A stretch of 64,000 bases of DNA, taken from Nemania diffusa. Taxonomy: Eukaryota > Ascomycota > Sordariomycetes > Xylariales > Xylariaceae. Below are positions 49,080-61,300 of the stretch, one piece after another. The DNA lies in assembly GCA_038501195.1 (NCBI GenBank), contig JBBPUQ010000001.1, positions 6,758,001 to 6,822,000 of the forward strand, given 5' to 3'. A model generated the notes under the pieces. The model had not been told where the DNA came from. It did no database searches and worked only from the letters and a program-made list of their open reading frames with translations. The position numbers were made by a program, and so were the translations under genes. The first letter of the stretch is position 1. Every line of letters begins with the position of its first letter.

Positions 49080-50249
49080 CGTGGTAAAGCTAGAAAAGAC
49101 TAATGAACGAAGAAATCTCTGGGGTGATAATTGTTTCAGACAGGATCTCGAATAGCGAACCGCACTGAAGAATTTGCAACCAGGCACGCAGCCTTGGGTA
49201 AGGTATTTGCGATTGAATTCGATTGGTACGGTGCTCGTCAAAGTTCTTCAATCATCCTGCAGAGCCGAGTTAGGCGCATAGACAGCTCGTTGGAACCGCG
49301 GGGTGATGCAAGCTGTAGTATCAAACTCGAAAGACTTGAAGTCTCAATGTCTCGTACGCATAAAAATATCAGGCAGGGCGATATATCAAAAAGGAGGGCA
49401 TGGCCGTCTACAAGCTCTGATAAGTCGACAAGATTCCACGCTTGAGTTGCAGATGTAGTAGTTGTATGCCTTGCCCCATGGCTGGTGGGGCAGGACATCC
49501 AAAGACTGGTCTGGTCTCGTTGAGGTATTGATATGCTGCACCTCTAGTGCAGCTGACATGCATTGAGCATGCGCTTTCGGGCGAATTGTTTCTTCCATTC
49601 GCCAGACTACATACAGGGCAACCAACAGGCGGCTTTCGGCCTAGGTCACCAGAGCGGGAGTGTACCATCCTAGCATGAGCAGGGTATTCAAGGCCTTGTA
49701 CAGCCACATAGGCATGAACAAGGCAGAAACGAACTGCATGTTGTACTAGGCAGACAGTATTTGCGCTAAGCCTACTAACTTGGAAGTGCTATACTCATCA
49801 AAGCCTTTCGCCCCAAGTGTTCAATATTACTTCTATAGACAGTGATACTGTGCTGTTCGAAAGCATTATACAAGTTAACCAATGAGGATGAAGCCGAGAA
49901 GTGGGCGGATCTCATCTTGCTTATAGGATCTAATTGCTTTTCTCAGCGATGGATGCCTTAGAGAAAGCGGCTAGTGTTCATTGTGGCTATAAGGAGATAA
50001 TGAGATAGGCTGGAGATACTTAACAGATACAGTCAGCCTCTTCGTTCTGAACAATAAACCCAGAGACTTGTTTACCTTCCAATGTAGACCAGGACTATTC
50101 CGAAATCCGCCTACGGAAAGCCTAGCAACGTATTCAACAGCCGAACGAATTGCGATAGTTTCGTAGGGCTCCCTAATGCTAGATGCTACAACGCATATCG
50201 AGGGAAACCTCTAGATATCCGTTTTCGTATATGCTCTTTCTCTCTTGAG
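49080..50249. other. Intergenic region between the NACHT gene and the HET relic
   Basis: The 5' flank of the receptor stays open in frame to about 49241 without a better start. Small minus-strand frames at 49238-49707 may be untranslated leader or remnants; no domain recognised. No HET-domain core is visible here. Confidence 0.5.
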
Positions 50250-50844
50250 ATGCCTAAATCTACTTCTAGAAGCCCTACAAGTACGCATCATTCACCAGTT
50301 GAATCCTCACCGTTAGTCAATATTGCAAATCAGGAGTTCCAAACACCGTCGCAATCACGCCCCGTTACACTAACCTTCATAGCGCTGCGCCTGGTAACGC
50401 CCATAGAGGAACGCAAGAGGCTAGAGGAAAAATCCATTTATGCTAAAGGCTTTGTGATAGGAACAGTATCATGGAAACCCGACCCCATCTCGGGTGGTAT
50501 CTTACCCCAAGGCGCACTTCAAAGCCTCGGGTGGTCCAACGACGAGTCCGAGGAGGTCTTTCATGCGCCGGATAATGCATGGCGGACTCTCGTCGCAGGC
50601 CGCGGGCCTTATGCGTGACACGCCAAACGGACATGTTTCCACGAAGGACATTCTCGAGCGAAATCCAGAGGGCATTATGTCTGATTACAACAAGCGTGCG
50701 CAAGTCTTGGCGTGGAACCGAGTAGTACTAGAAGTCGCGGATAATGACATTGTGAGAGACCAATGCAACACGAAAGTTGAACCACTTGTCGATATCGGAC
50801 CCCTAACGACGGAAAATGGTGACCTTGTGTATCATTTTCGGTAG
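50250..50844 (+). pseudogene. C-terminal relic of a HET-domain (heterokaryon incompatibility) protein
   Basis: One frame (50250-50618) carries a HET-protein-like C-terminal block ending AWRTLVAGRGP and then a stop. The +1 frame continues from about 50600 with GHVSTKDILERNP and KRAQVLAWNRVV, both typical of the region that follows WRTLVADRGPDG in intact HET proteins. So one frameshift and a small deletion separate the two halves. The N-terminal HET domain is missing upstream. Family pattern recalled from knowledge; break seen directly. It lies next to the NACHT receptor, a common genomic neighbour type. Confidence 0.6.
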
Positions 50845-51770
50845 TAGTGTGTCCTGGATTATACGTCCCAGAATTCTAGAACACAACGCAGCAGGGGGGG
50901 TGAAGCAAAAGTCGGCCGTGAGAGGGAAGCCTGACTATTACGAATTATAGGTGAGGTTTTCATATATGGCAATATGGATGGTCAGCTCTTGGGGGTATGA
51001 GTGAAACCGCCCCGGAAAAAAGGCGTCACGAGTTCTGCATACGATAAAGCTCACGTCTTAAGGGTAAAAGTAAATAACTTTCACTATTTACTACAAGCTA
51101 TGTATCGCAAGTCTTTTTAATAGTCTCATTCATTGGCTGATAGCTCATGGTGGCAAAGTCCAACAACCCAGTTCTGAGGGTTTTAGTTAAGGTATCACGA
51201 AGTCAGTAGACTATTAGATCTTACCCGTTGCGTGTAGGGAACAGAGAGCGAACGTTATGAATATCGTCACCCTTTTAATTTTTCTTCTCGATCATAATAC
51301 TCCTAGTTGTGCCGATACAACTCGTACGATACATGCATTTTACATCAGCATGTCAATATTTTGTTGTTCACAGACGTCACCCATGCTCCAAGGGTTCTCC
51401 TTCGAAGCCCCTTATCAGGGTAGACAGTTCCACTTGAGCGTAGAGACTGACAAGTGGTATTGCAAGATTACGCATGACTCTAGCATGGCACCAAATATAG
51501 TGTGACGTTAATAGTCACATATACACACAACTACTTACGCCTATTCATATTATTAGAGAAGGCCAATGATCATATCTAAGAGTTATCACAAAAGCCCCCT
51601 TGCCCCCTTGGAGATCTACTATCAGAATCTCTCCCAAAGTATTTAATAGGCATACACTATTTGTTTAAGTGTTAGTAAAAGATTTGTTTCCTAGGGATGA
51701 AGGTTTGCTGTTTGCATAACACTTCGACCATTTTTGTAAGACCCTAGATATGAGACCGTGACACCATTCT
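50845..51770. other. Intergenic region
   Basis: No supported gene. An 82-codon frame at 51257-51505 has a hydrophobic start but no further support. Confidence 0.45.
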
Positions 51771-52133
51771 ATGAAGCGCTTCAGCCTTCCATCTACCATG
51801 CACGAACTACCCCCAAACTGTTTTTCGATTAGTAGCTTCTGCACAATAGTGACGTCGAATATAACTGGCTTTGATCTCAGGCTCTTATGCTATAATGGGT
51901 TCACAAACGGGTGTTCCACATCCGTGCCCCTTTCTTGGTCTTACGACGGCGGGATTTTCTCATGTGGTGGATGATATGTCGACTTTGTGTATACCTTCAA
52001 GAATGTTTATATGCTAGGTACGTAACATTGCCAATCGGCTCGACTTACAGATGCATTATTTATGGAATGTGAGGCAACGGCTACCTGCAGCATCACTCTC
52101 GTAACAACCAGCCAGATCGGGAAATATGGATAG
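51771..52133 (+). pseudogene. Possible decayed secreted-protein gene
   Basis: A 67-codon frame with paired cysteines and a DGGIFSCGG end stops at a TGA near 51973, but the same frame reads on as VDFVYTFKNVYML. It then meets a GTACGT donor-like and ACAG acceptor-like pair and a further in-frame block (MECEATATCSITLV) ending at TAG 52131-52133. The putative intron is only 33 nt. No signal peptide is seen. The pattern suggests a broken small cysteine protein, with weak support. Confidence 0.3.
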
Positions 52134-52432
52134 ATGGTTGCATATCAGGCCATGGGTAGGAAGTGGTACGTGCCTCAATATTATTACTCACGTCTTATCC
52201 TTTTCATGAGGTCAGGCATCACGTCCCTGCGGAATCACTTGCATCATAGACAAAACCTAGATCGCTTCCAGGATCTCATGTATGATCCTATTTTTCTTCT
52301 CTCTTTTGAGAAATATACCTACATTGCAGATAAAAGATCTGTAAATTTCAATTTCAATTGATAAATAATATAAAATCATCTTAGGCAAACTGAGGTAAAG
52401 CCCAAATCATACAGTCACCAAACACCGATAAC

Positions 52433-52815
52433 ATGGAGGTTCAGTTATTCATTTCTCCTATTAATATCTATGTAAGCTAACCGATAGGTCACACACACAG
52501 GCCTTCTTTCTCCTCGCTCTCGTACCTGCTATCGTATACGGCCAAGCTGAAGCAACTTCTTCAGTGATGCCTCCATATAGCTGCACAAATGGTTCGCCTT
52601 TCCGGCTCCAGTGCGACCACCCGTCTATGACGTCCTATTGCGGGGGAAAGGGGAATTGCTGCCTCGATGATGGGAGCCTGCAAATTGAGGATAACCTGCA
52701 CTGTGGTGCTGATGTCTGTACCTGCATTCATAGCGATGCTTGTAACGGGTTCGGTGTAGTTAGTAGTACGGTCACTGTCACGGTTCTAAATAGTGCGGTT
52801 GGCTTCAGGGGTTAG
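52433..52815 (+). CDS. Small secreted cysteine-rich protein with a 6-nt first exon
   Basis: Model: exon 52433-52438 (ATG GAG), 62-nt intron (GTTCAG donor, GCTAAC branch, ACACAG acceptor), exon 52501-52815; 106 residues. The joined N-terminus MEAFFLLALVPAIVYGQA is a textbook signal peptide, which is the main support for the tiny exon. The mature part has nine cysteines (YSCTN, LQCDH, SYCGGKGNCC, HCGADVCTC, DAC). The tail is Val/Thr-rich. No family recognised. Likely extracellular. Alternative: an upstream start I did not see. Confidence 0.55.
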
Positions 52816-53613
52816 GTGTCTTATGTAGGTACCTAGTCCAGGTATCCTGTATCTGAGTCTGGACGATATGAAGTGCGCAGGTGGAGGAGATAGATGCATG
52901 AATGATAATCTCGTCGATTGCGAAGAAGGCTGTGGTGAAATACCTAGGTATCTACGTTTGTAAAAAATATTACCGTGTTGTGTTGGTCGTGTTCAATGCA
53001 AGAAAACAATGCTCACTTGAGGCTTTAAGGTGCCTTAGTACATACGTCCATTCGTATTCCTCTATCAAGGTACTCTACTCTATGCATTTAGGTAAGCGCT
53101 TCCACGTGATCCCCGCAATTTGATAGGTACCTAGGTACATAATCTAATCGATTCCCCACGCTAAACTCGGATGGGAAACGTGCATTATGTACCTACAGTA
53201 GGAGGTACGTTCCCTTGCTCGCTCTTCATCCTCATTCCAACCAAACTTTATCGAGTGAGGTCCAACCGCGTCTCCATCATCATCCACAACGACGACATTC
53301 TCGAGCTAGTCCATTGCGCCAACGTGTACCCAACACCCCAGATCTGTCGCACCGACTCACGAACTAATTCACGACTAGCTGTGGCCAACGGGCTGTCGAG
53401 GAAAGTGTTGGCCAAATCAATTGCCGCCCGAAGCACACCGATTTCCCCCGTCTTTTGAGGATACACGTACAGAATACGCACTGGCACAGTAGACCAGAGG
53501 AGACCAGAGTAGACCAGAGCCCGTCGCCGATTGCAATCGTTTTCTGTGCCCTTTTTCTTCCCTCATACCTGAGCAGACTCTACGACTGTCCTGTGCCCCT
53601 AGAGCGACAAAGT
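52816..53613. other. Intergenic region upstream of rsc7
   Basis: No gene seen. TAGGTACCTAGGTACATA lies near 53124-53141. The rsc7 promoter is here. Confidence 0.6.
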
Positions 53614-55306
53614 ATGGCTCGTCGCCCTGGTCGTGCAGCCGCCCGGCGTGCTGCTGCTAAAATGGGTAAGAATTACATCGTCTACATCGTTCGCCACCGC
53701 GGATGAAGATGGGTGAAGAGGGTGCTGACAGCAGGACTTGCCGCCAGAGAGCACGCCAAAGACGTTCGACGAGGTCGAAGACGAGGTCGAAGACGAGGTC
53801 ATGCTAGACGCAGATGCTTCCGACGGCGAGCCCCAGCCCGATGCCGAGCCAGAGGAAGAGCAGGAGAACGAAGAGTCCGGAGCAGAGCAGGAAGAGAATC
53901 AGGAATCAGACCCCCCCTCCGTGAAATCGCCGTCTCCCCCGCCCCAGCAGGTCATCCGAAGACGCCGTCTGGGCCGTCCCCCAAAGAACCGACCGCCCGA
54001 CTGGGACAGCCTCCCCATCGAACACCCGCCGCGCGACCCCAACGACCCCCCGAGACGTCGCGGCCGTGGCGGTTGGAGAGGCCGCGGCGGCCGCAAGGGT
54101 GCCTCGTATCAGCCCACGCAGCAAGCCATCGACAAAGAGGGCAATGTTATGGACATTGTCGACGACGAGCTTGCCTTGCCAGAGGACCGCGAGGGCGAGA
54201 CCAAGGTCACCAAGATGGGCCATCTGCAAGACGGACGTGAGTACCGGTGCCGAACGTTCACCATTGCCGGCCGCGGAGAAAGACTGTACATGTTGTCCAC
54301 CGAACCCGCCCGCTGTGTTGGATTCAGGGACTCGTACCTCTTCTTCACCAAGCACAAGCGACTGTACAAGATCATTGTAGATGACGAGGAGAAACGTGAT
54401 ATGATTGATCGCGAAATCATACCCCATTCCTACAAGGGTCGCGCCATCGGCGTGGTGACAGCTCGCTCTGTCTTCCGGGAGTTTGGTGCCCTCATTGTTG
54501 TGGGCGGCAAGAGGGTAATCGATGATTATGAAGTCGCCAAGGCCAGGGCCGAGGGAGTCGCCGAGGGCGAGGTAGCAGATCCAAACGATAGATACATTGC
54601 CGGCGAACAGTACAACAAGAACCAATACGTCGCTTGGCATGGCGCGAGTGCAGTCTACCATTCTAATGCGCCCTCTCAGCCAGCCCAGAGCGGCAAGGTC
54701 GACATCAAGAAGAGACGCGTGAACATCACCGACGTGAACTGGCAGCTAGAACACGCTCGTGAAGCAAGGTATGGCCCTTCTGTCTCCCGTCTCTTACCAG
54801 TGTGAAGCTGACTTGGATCCAGCCGTTTCAACGCCGAACTCGCTGCTGTTCGTCGCCAGAATATCGCCGGCGTCTACGACGTCCACACCAACCTCATGCA
54901 GTACCCTGCCATCATGCAGCCTACGCACGCTCGCATCGAGCAGGTAACCGACTCGCCCAGCCCGACAGATTCCGCTGACAATCCTCGCTTCCCCCCTCTC
55001 GACCCCAGAATTCCTCGGAACTTCACCGTCATCGACACGTATATGGAAACGCCGCCTACAGGCATAGCTCCCGTAGCCTATGAAAGACGTGAAGTACCCG
55101 CCTTCCTCGCCGACTTCCAAGGCCTGGGAGCGGTGTCAGGTGACATATTAGACGAGCTCCCGCCCGAATGTCGAGAGGCTTTTGACAAGGCGCTAGGAAA
55201 TGAGAAGGCGTGGAAGGCCACGTGGGGCTCTGAGAAGACGACAACTCATCGACGAGACCCTATTATTGATGCTGCCATCGTCCCGTACAGTAAAGTGCAG
55301 GGATAA
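53614..55306 (+). CDS. npl6: RSC chromatin-remodelling complex subunit Rsc7/Npl6-like
   Basis: Main exons: about 53735-54768 and 54823-55306, intron 54769-54822 (GTATGG donor, phase 2). A first exon begins at ATG 53614 (MARRPGRAAARRAAAK). Its best donor (GTAAGA, 53666) ends in phase 1, whereas the visible acceptors (53731, 53734) need phase 0. A weaker GTCTAC donor at 53680 would restore frame. After an acidic and then a basic/Pro-rich region comes the conserved chromatin-remodelling subunit domain (HRLYKIIVDDEEKRDMI, HSYKGRAIGVVTARSVF, GEQYNKNQYVAWHG, THARIEQV). Family role: nucleosome remodelling by RSC in the nucleus. The body is certain; the 5' junction is not. Confidence 0.85.
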
Positions 55307-58300
55307 TGGCATCTATTCTACACGATTAATCCAGCAGAGCAGTTTACTCTTGTTTGCCTTCCGTATCTACTCTTTCAAGCCGCTTGGTATCGAATCAAGC
55401 GTTACTACAACGTCCCAAATATCCTATAAAAGAAGGGCGAGTTGCGGCGAATTGATAGGCCTTCCTCGGGCCAACCGCAGGTACTGCCTGAGAGCAACGG
55501 CAGCCCCTAGAAATCTCACCATATTTCCACCCCAATAACCTCCCATGTATTATTTTGGTTCGCCACTATTGTCTTTTCGCCATAAATCCACGGAAAGCGG
55601 ATGACCCAATTCACATTTCTCGACTACTCGGCGTTTCACAGTCGCTATAGGACCGTCTGTATGAATAATGAACGGTGGCATCTACTTGGTTTGGGTAGGG
55701 AGTAGAAGGAGTTTAGGGACTGCATTCCTCATCGACGATTGATGCCTCCTATATCTTCGTCTTGTTGATTTACTCAACACCCTTGAAGGAGTAAAGGACT
55801 AGTTGTGCAGGTTACATTTCTACAGCAGAAACTTAGGTTTAGCACCCACGGCAGTCTAGATTTCAGGGGCATACTCAAGTAGATAGTCTTAGGATCCGGT
55901 ACTTTGTGAGTTCGAGATACTGAGCCGGCTACTTATTCCGGCTACGGTGATCATCAAGACGCTAGAATGGATAAGGACAGGGATGGCAATAGGCTGCGGG
56001 TTCTATCCGCATAATGGAACACTTTGTCAACCCCGTTTCGTCGATGTTACTTTTGCGGAGGGAAGTAACTGGCCGATGTTTTGCTCCGTTCTTAGGTCAC
56101 TCATAAAGGTACACTTCCTAGACCCTTCGTAGTTATAATTTTGGGAAATCATCGCATGTATTTTGAAGATGTCCAATCGTATTATTAAAATTGTTGTCTC
56201 TCAACGTGCCACTCGTCTACACGGTGGTTTGATTTTTCAGGCACTTGCAACAATGGTTAAAACTTACAGTATGAACTTGGTAAGTGAGAGTGACTTGATG
56301 CAGGACCGACACTTGCCAGGGATGCCAGAGCATAAACACTGTGATCTTTTTGGGGAGCGAATGGAACTTTATCACTTCATCGTCTTCCATACCTCCTCAC
56401 TATCTCTCCTTCTCCTCGGCATCTCCTCCTTGACGTTGAACTGACGTAGGCGCCTGCTAGCACGCACATGCGCATGTTCTAGAAGAGTAGACGTGTTCCG
56501 CGGCGCTTCTGCGGCTTTAATAATCTCGAGTTACAAGCGCGGAGGGGGAGTATATACCTTGCATCTAGCTATAAGGTAAGGCGAGTGTTGACTTGCTTGC
56601 CGAGGGATATCCCTAGATCCCGGATAGGATGTTTGATCACCCTGTATCCCGCAGACGTCCCGAAGGTACGGGTAGAGAAAACGACTGATGGTCGCCCATA
56701 TGTTGCCCTTCCTCTCGGACTGGTATTTGATAAGTGGGGGTTATAGAGAAATAGGTATGATACGTGAGATGCAAACACTACTACTAGATGGGGGTGTTTG
56801 CAATTTGTTTATTGTAGGCAGAGGCTGGCCCCCTAGCTACGATTTGATGTCGACTACCTACGCCATATCTTTATGCGAGCAATGCCCGTTACGAGGCTTA
56901 ATATGTTATAGGCTACGTCCGACTTGACCCGTTAACGAAGGTTACGCTTTTGGCATACCATCCAGCTTTTGCTATGTTCTTGCAAAGAGCCGACACCTAG
57001 ACCAACTCCTACGTCGCGCTCCTCTCAGAAGCATTGAGCGATGGCCATGGCGGACGACAATCATATCTATTCTTGGGATCCCAGTAACTCTTATAGGCTG
57101 TGGGGATGAACATGTACTCCCTGTCCCGGAATTCTAGTTTCCGGTGCGGTTCTCGCTCCTATTGTGCCCGCCGCATGCGGACCTGCGGCTCCGGATAAAC
57201 TCGCGGAGCTTCTCTTCGACGAGGTCCCAGCTATAGTTAGGTGCTGTTTAAATAAGAGCCGACCGATGACGAGAGATCTGGGGTCGCTATCTATGCTATC
57301 TATATCTGCCTACCATGTGATCTTATATCTTCCTCTAAGATATCAAGTAGAAGAATAGCATCCTGTACAAATGTTTATTTGCGGATTACGGCTGTTCTCG
57401 ACAGAATGATTGCCACGACTAATCAATTTTTATTTTCGTTTATTCTTTAGAAATAACGCAGTTTCCGAATCCCTAGTATAAACATGTCTTAGTGTAAACA
57501 TCATCATGAGCTCGCTCCTAAGTTTGACGGAGACGATTGACTAAGCTTGCCATGTTTGTGTAAATACCAGTTTCTGCAAGTTCTGGCTTAGATACATATT
57601 TACAAGTCGATATTCCTATGAAGTACGACGTCCGTATTGTTGGGATCAACATTATAACTCAAGAGCGGCTCATATCATTTGTCCACCTGTCACATTGAGC
57701 TTGTCACACCATCTGCTCAACTAGAGGTACACTCATTTCAGTACGAGCAGTACGGGATGTCAAAGTTCCACGTCATGTAATCTGATACCGGCTGAACGGG
57801 ACCGATTAATAGATTGTAAATGAGGTGTAGTTACCTCTCCCCCTTCTGCTGATACCTGCCTACGACGGAACTACTCCACATATACAGATACCCCCACGTC
57901 TTCTCACCACAGTAGGACTCCGACGTCTCAGGTTTGACCTACCTATAAAGAATTGTGTCGGATATGTCGCTTTGCGGTAACTCTGGACGTCCGCTAAGAC
58001 GGAGCAAGGAGTGGGTATCGTGAGTATGCCAAGGTCCGCGGGAAACCGAGTTAAAAAAAGAGACTTAGCAACGAAAGAAAGCTAGAAGAAAAAAAAAACG
58101 GTACACACGCTACGGCAAGACCTACCCTGCCCGACCTAACCTAACCTACAAGCGTAGAAGCGCGAACGGCTTTGCGGCCCAGCCCCAGTTAGCTTGGGTA
58201 CCATTGCATCATTATTGCTTGTTCCGTTCGTGGGCAGGTGGAATACCCAGATAGGTAGGCATGTACGCATGAGACTTTTCTCCAAACCAAACTAGATAGA

Positions 58301-61300
58301 GGCAGTTGAAGGGATGGGGTTCTAGTTTTGGAGAGCTGCATGACTTGACTTTGACTTTGACTGCAGAGAAAGAGAGGGCCGAAGTGGCGTTGGTGAGATT
58401 CACGAAATAAATACCAAATAGTGTACCGTTGGTAAGTAATATTGCGGGTTTGACCTGTCAGTGAGTTAGACGGGAAGACATGTGATATTCCAATTTTGCT
58501 ATTCCCACGCCTTGGCAGACCGCCAGGCGGTTTCGGCTGCATCAGGTGGTGTAGCTGGGACAGCTACCGAGGGAGATCCGAAACCTCTGTTCTTACTATA
58601 TATGCTGATATCCCGAATGACATAATCCTGCCACACACACACACACATGTAAGACATCAAAAGATCACCGGAGAACTGGAATAACTACCCAACGGTAGCT
58701 GCGAATAACCTACCGTCAGTGAGTACCTGTCTATACGTATGCAGCTACTACACTGCTGTGTACACACACGGGTATAGGATTGTAAGTATAGCACTGCTGT
58801 AAGCGGCGGCGTGGATTGGGGCGGAGGGGGATTTAGTCGAGAGGAGGAACACACGCACGAACGGCGTCAGTGGCGTTTTCCCGGCAACCCAACCCTGAAA
58901 TGACCCATCGGAACAACCACGTTGTCTGTAGTCAAGAGCCGAAGAAAGGGCCCCTCCTCCCCTATGCGTTAAATATTCTGGATCCTGGACAAACGCCTAC
59001 TGCGCGACGACTTCTAGGTAATACCTACCTCCCCTTTCTTATGTAATATTCAATAGGATCGTATGTTTCATGCCAAGGGGAGCGAAGGACTGGATTACCA
59101 CGGGCGTGTGTGGGATGCGAAGGAGAAGGAAAACCCTGCCGCCACACGCTGTGCCCGGAATGCAAATCCCGGGGTTTGGCATTGGCTGAGGGTTCGGCTT
59201 GTCCTAGTGTATGTAAGTAAGTGTGTACTGATTATATAGTATACTCCGCGGTGTTAGTACCGACGGTGCAATGCTTTCGTCATGGCGGACTCCGTGGGAT
59301 GAAGGCAGAGGCGGATTTCATTAGGCTAGCCAAGCGAAGCTTCTTTTCTTTGAGTCACTTCAACATGTCACCCACGCATAGTCGATCCGGGTATGCTCGC
59401 GTAAGTAGGTAGGTAAGGTACTGTAGGCAGGCTGACGACAGCTACGGTGACGGAAGTGACGCAAGGAGGTGGTCAGAGTGGCCAAGGCAGCCGTCGACAG
59501 ACAGTGACTTGTTCTACGCATTTAGGACCGATAGGCAAACGTCGAACTACCTACCAACGTGTGTTGCAGAGCGGATGTCGTGAGGGAACGCCGACAATGT
59601 TCGCCGCATAGGTACTTGGATACATAGTAAGTGGTGTAAGTAAGAGGAGAGGTGGTAGTGACTAGCTGGCGCTACTGCAAGCTCTTACACTTGTGTGTAC
59701 AGCGCAATTTTTCAATTTTTTCCCCCCCTTGTGAAACTTCACGGTCTGGAACTATCTACTACCTGGTAGGTAAGCCGATCAAAAGGCCGATATAGGTAGC
59801 GATCGGTGGTTGGTTGTCATAGGTGGTTGTCATAGGGCTTGCCTAGTATATTCAGTCTCGTTCAACTGCCATCCGAAGTTTATTGGGTAGGCCAAGGCTG
59901 TGTGGCAAGAGTCGGGTGGGTGCAAAGAACTTGATGCGGGACAGCATGCGGGACTAAGTAGGAATTGCAGAAAATTTTAATCAAAAGAAATATTTCTCTC
60001 ACCCTATAGAATCTATTCTTCTCACACCTATTGTTGTTTTTTATCAAAAAAATAAAATAGAAAAAAATAATAATCGCGTAGTAGCTGAAAGCCGCCAATA
60101 GTTGATCTTGTATCGACGGACCGAGATGAGTTAATATTCCGAAAAAGAGCGGAGGCCGAACTATTCCTCCGAAAGTTACCCTGAGGTAGCTGCCTTAACC
60201 ATATCCAAATACCACTCACCTCTGCGGGCAATGTGCGGCATGGCAGGCGGATAGGTATGGTAGTATATTACGCTGACGGAACTGCCTATAGCGTCTGCAC
60301 GAACGATAGATAAACGTGGAGGGGCAAGTGGCAATTACAAAAAGGCAGAAAGAAGTGCATGGTATATCTGTACAGTGCAGCAAAGTATAGTCGAAGTGGT
60401 ATGTGTATGTATGTAAGTGTGTATGCATGCCTGGCTGCCTGGTGCGGATAGTGACTGGTGCGGACAGTGATGAATCATGAGCTGATGATCACTTGGACCA
60501 GACAGCCTCTCGCTTGAGCCTTGAAGCCACGCGGGACCACATCGCAGGAGAGAGATGCTGGCTCTCGCTCCCCAATGAGATGGCGAGGGCAGCACTCGAT
60601 GTGAGCCCCCCCCTTGGTGGATCGTGATGCAGGTTGGCGCTTGGATGTTGGGATGAGGGGGATGCTGGGCGTTTATTCTGTCAAGAGACTTTAGGTAGTA
60701 TCCGCCTGGTCCGGCTCGAATGCCCTAAGTAGCTATCGCCATGATTAATCATACGCATACACCATCCTTTAACCTGTTATTAAGTGGCCTCTGCAGACAA
60801 CGATAAGCAGCAGTGACTAAAGAGGTAGTGTAAGTACTGTACCATGTACGCCATGTACAGAATAGGGATGCTGTCAAGGAAAGATGCGGAGGCTGGTAGT
60901 GAGATGGTGAGGGGAAATACCAGGAGATGAGACCCTGTCTCCATTCTTCCTAGGACCTAACCTATCTGCAGCTAGGTATATCTGCATCTGCATCTGAGCT
61001 CCTCACCGCCACGAGCTTGCTCAGTATTCTCTGTACAGCCCCTGTGCAATAGAGGGACGCCTGTCTGTTGCTATGACGCAAGGCACCAGAGTGGGAGAAA
61101 AGAAATCCGCTGTTGGGTGTACGGTACATGATCCTTGCCCGATTGCTCAGTCACTGAGTGGTTGCTCCAAGTGTTTTCGACGAGCAGGCCTGTTCTACAT
61201 GTATAAGCTTCGCGAATATCGGTTACGTGCCTTGGGTTAGGTAGGTGGTTCATGTAGCCAAGTAATAAAAGAGCGCTTCCACTGGCGATATGGCGATGGC

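Noticed and set aside
53713..54240. Arginine-rich 175-codon plus-strand frame
   Set aside because: Out-of-frame reading of the acidic Rsc7 N-terminus; composition is an artefact of GA-rich codons.
53906..54661. 251-codon minus-strand open frame opposite Rsc7
   Set aside because: Shadow of the conserved CRC-subunit coding region; no domain or own start context.
54944..55008. Apparent 65-nt intron in Rsc7 (GTAACC...CCCCAG)
   Set aside because: Removal breaks the frame, and the unspliced sequence encodes the expected PRNFTVIDTYMETPP block.
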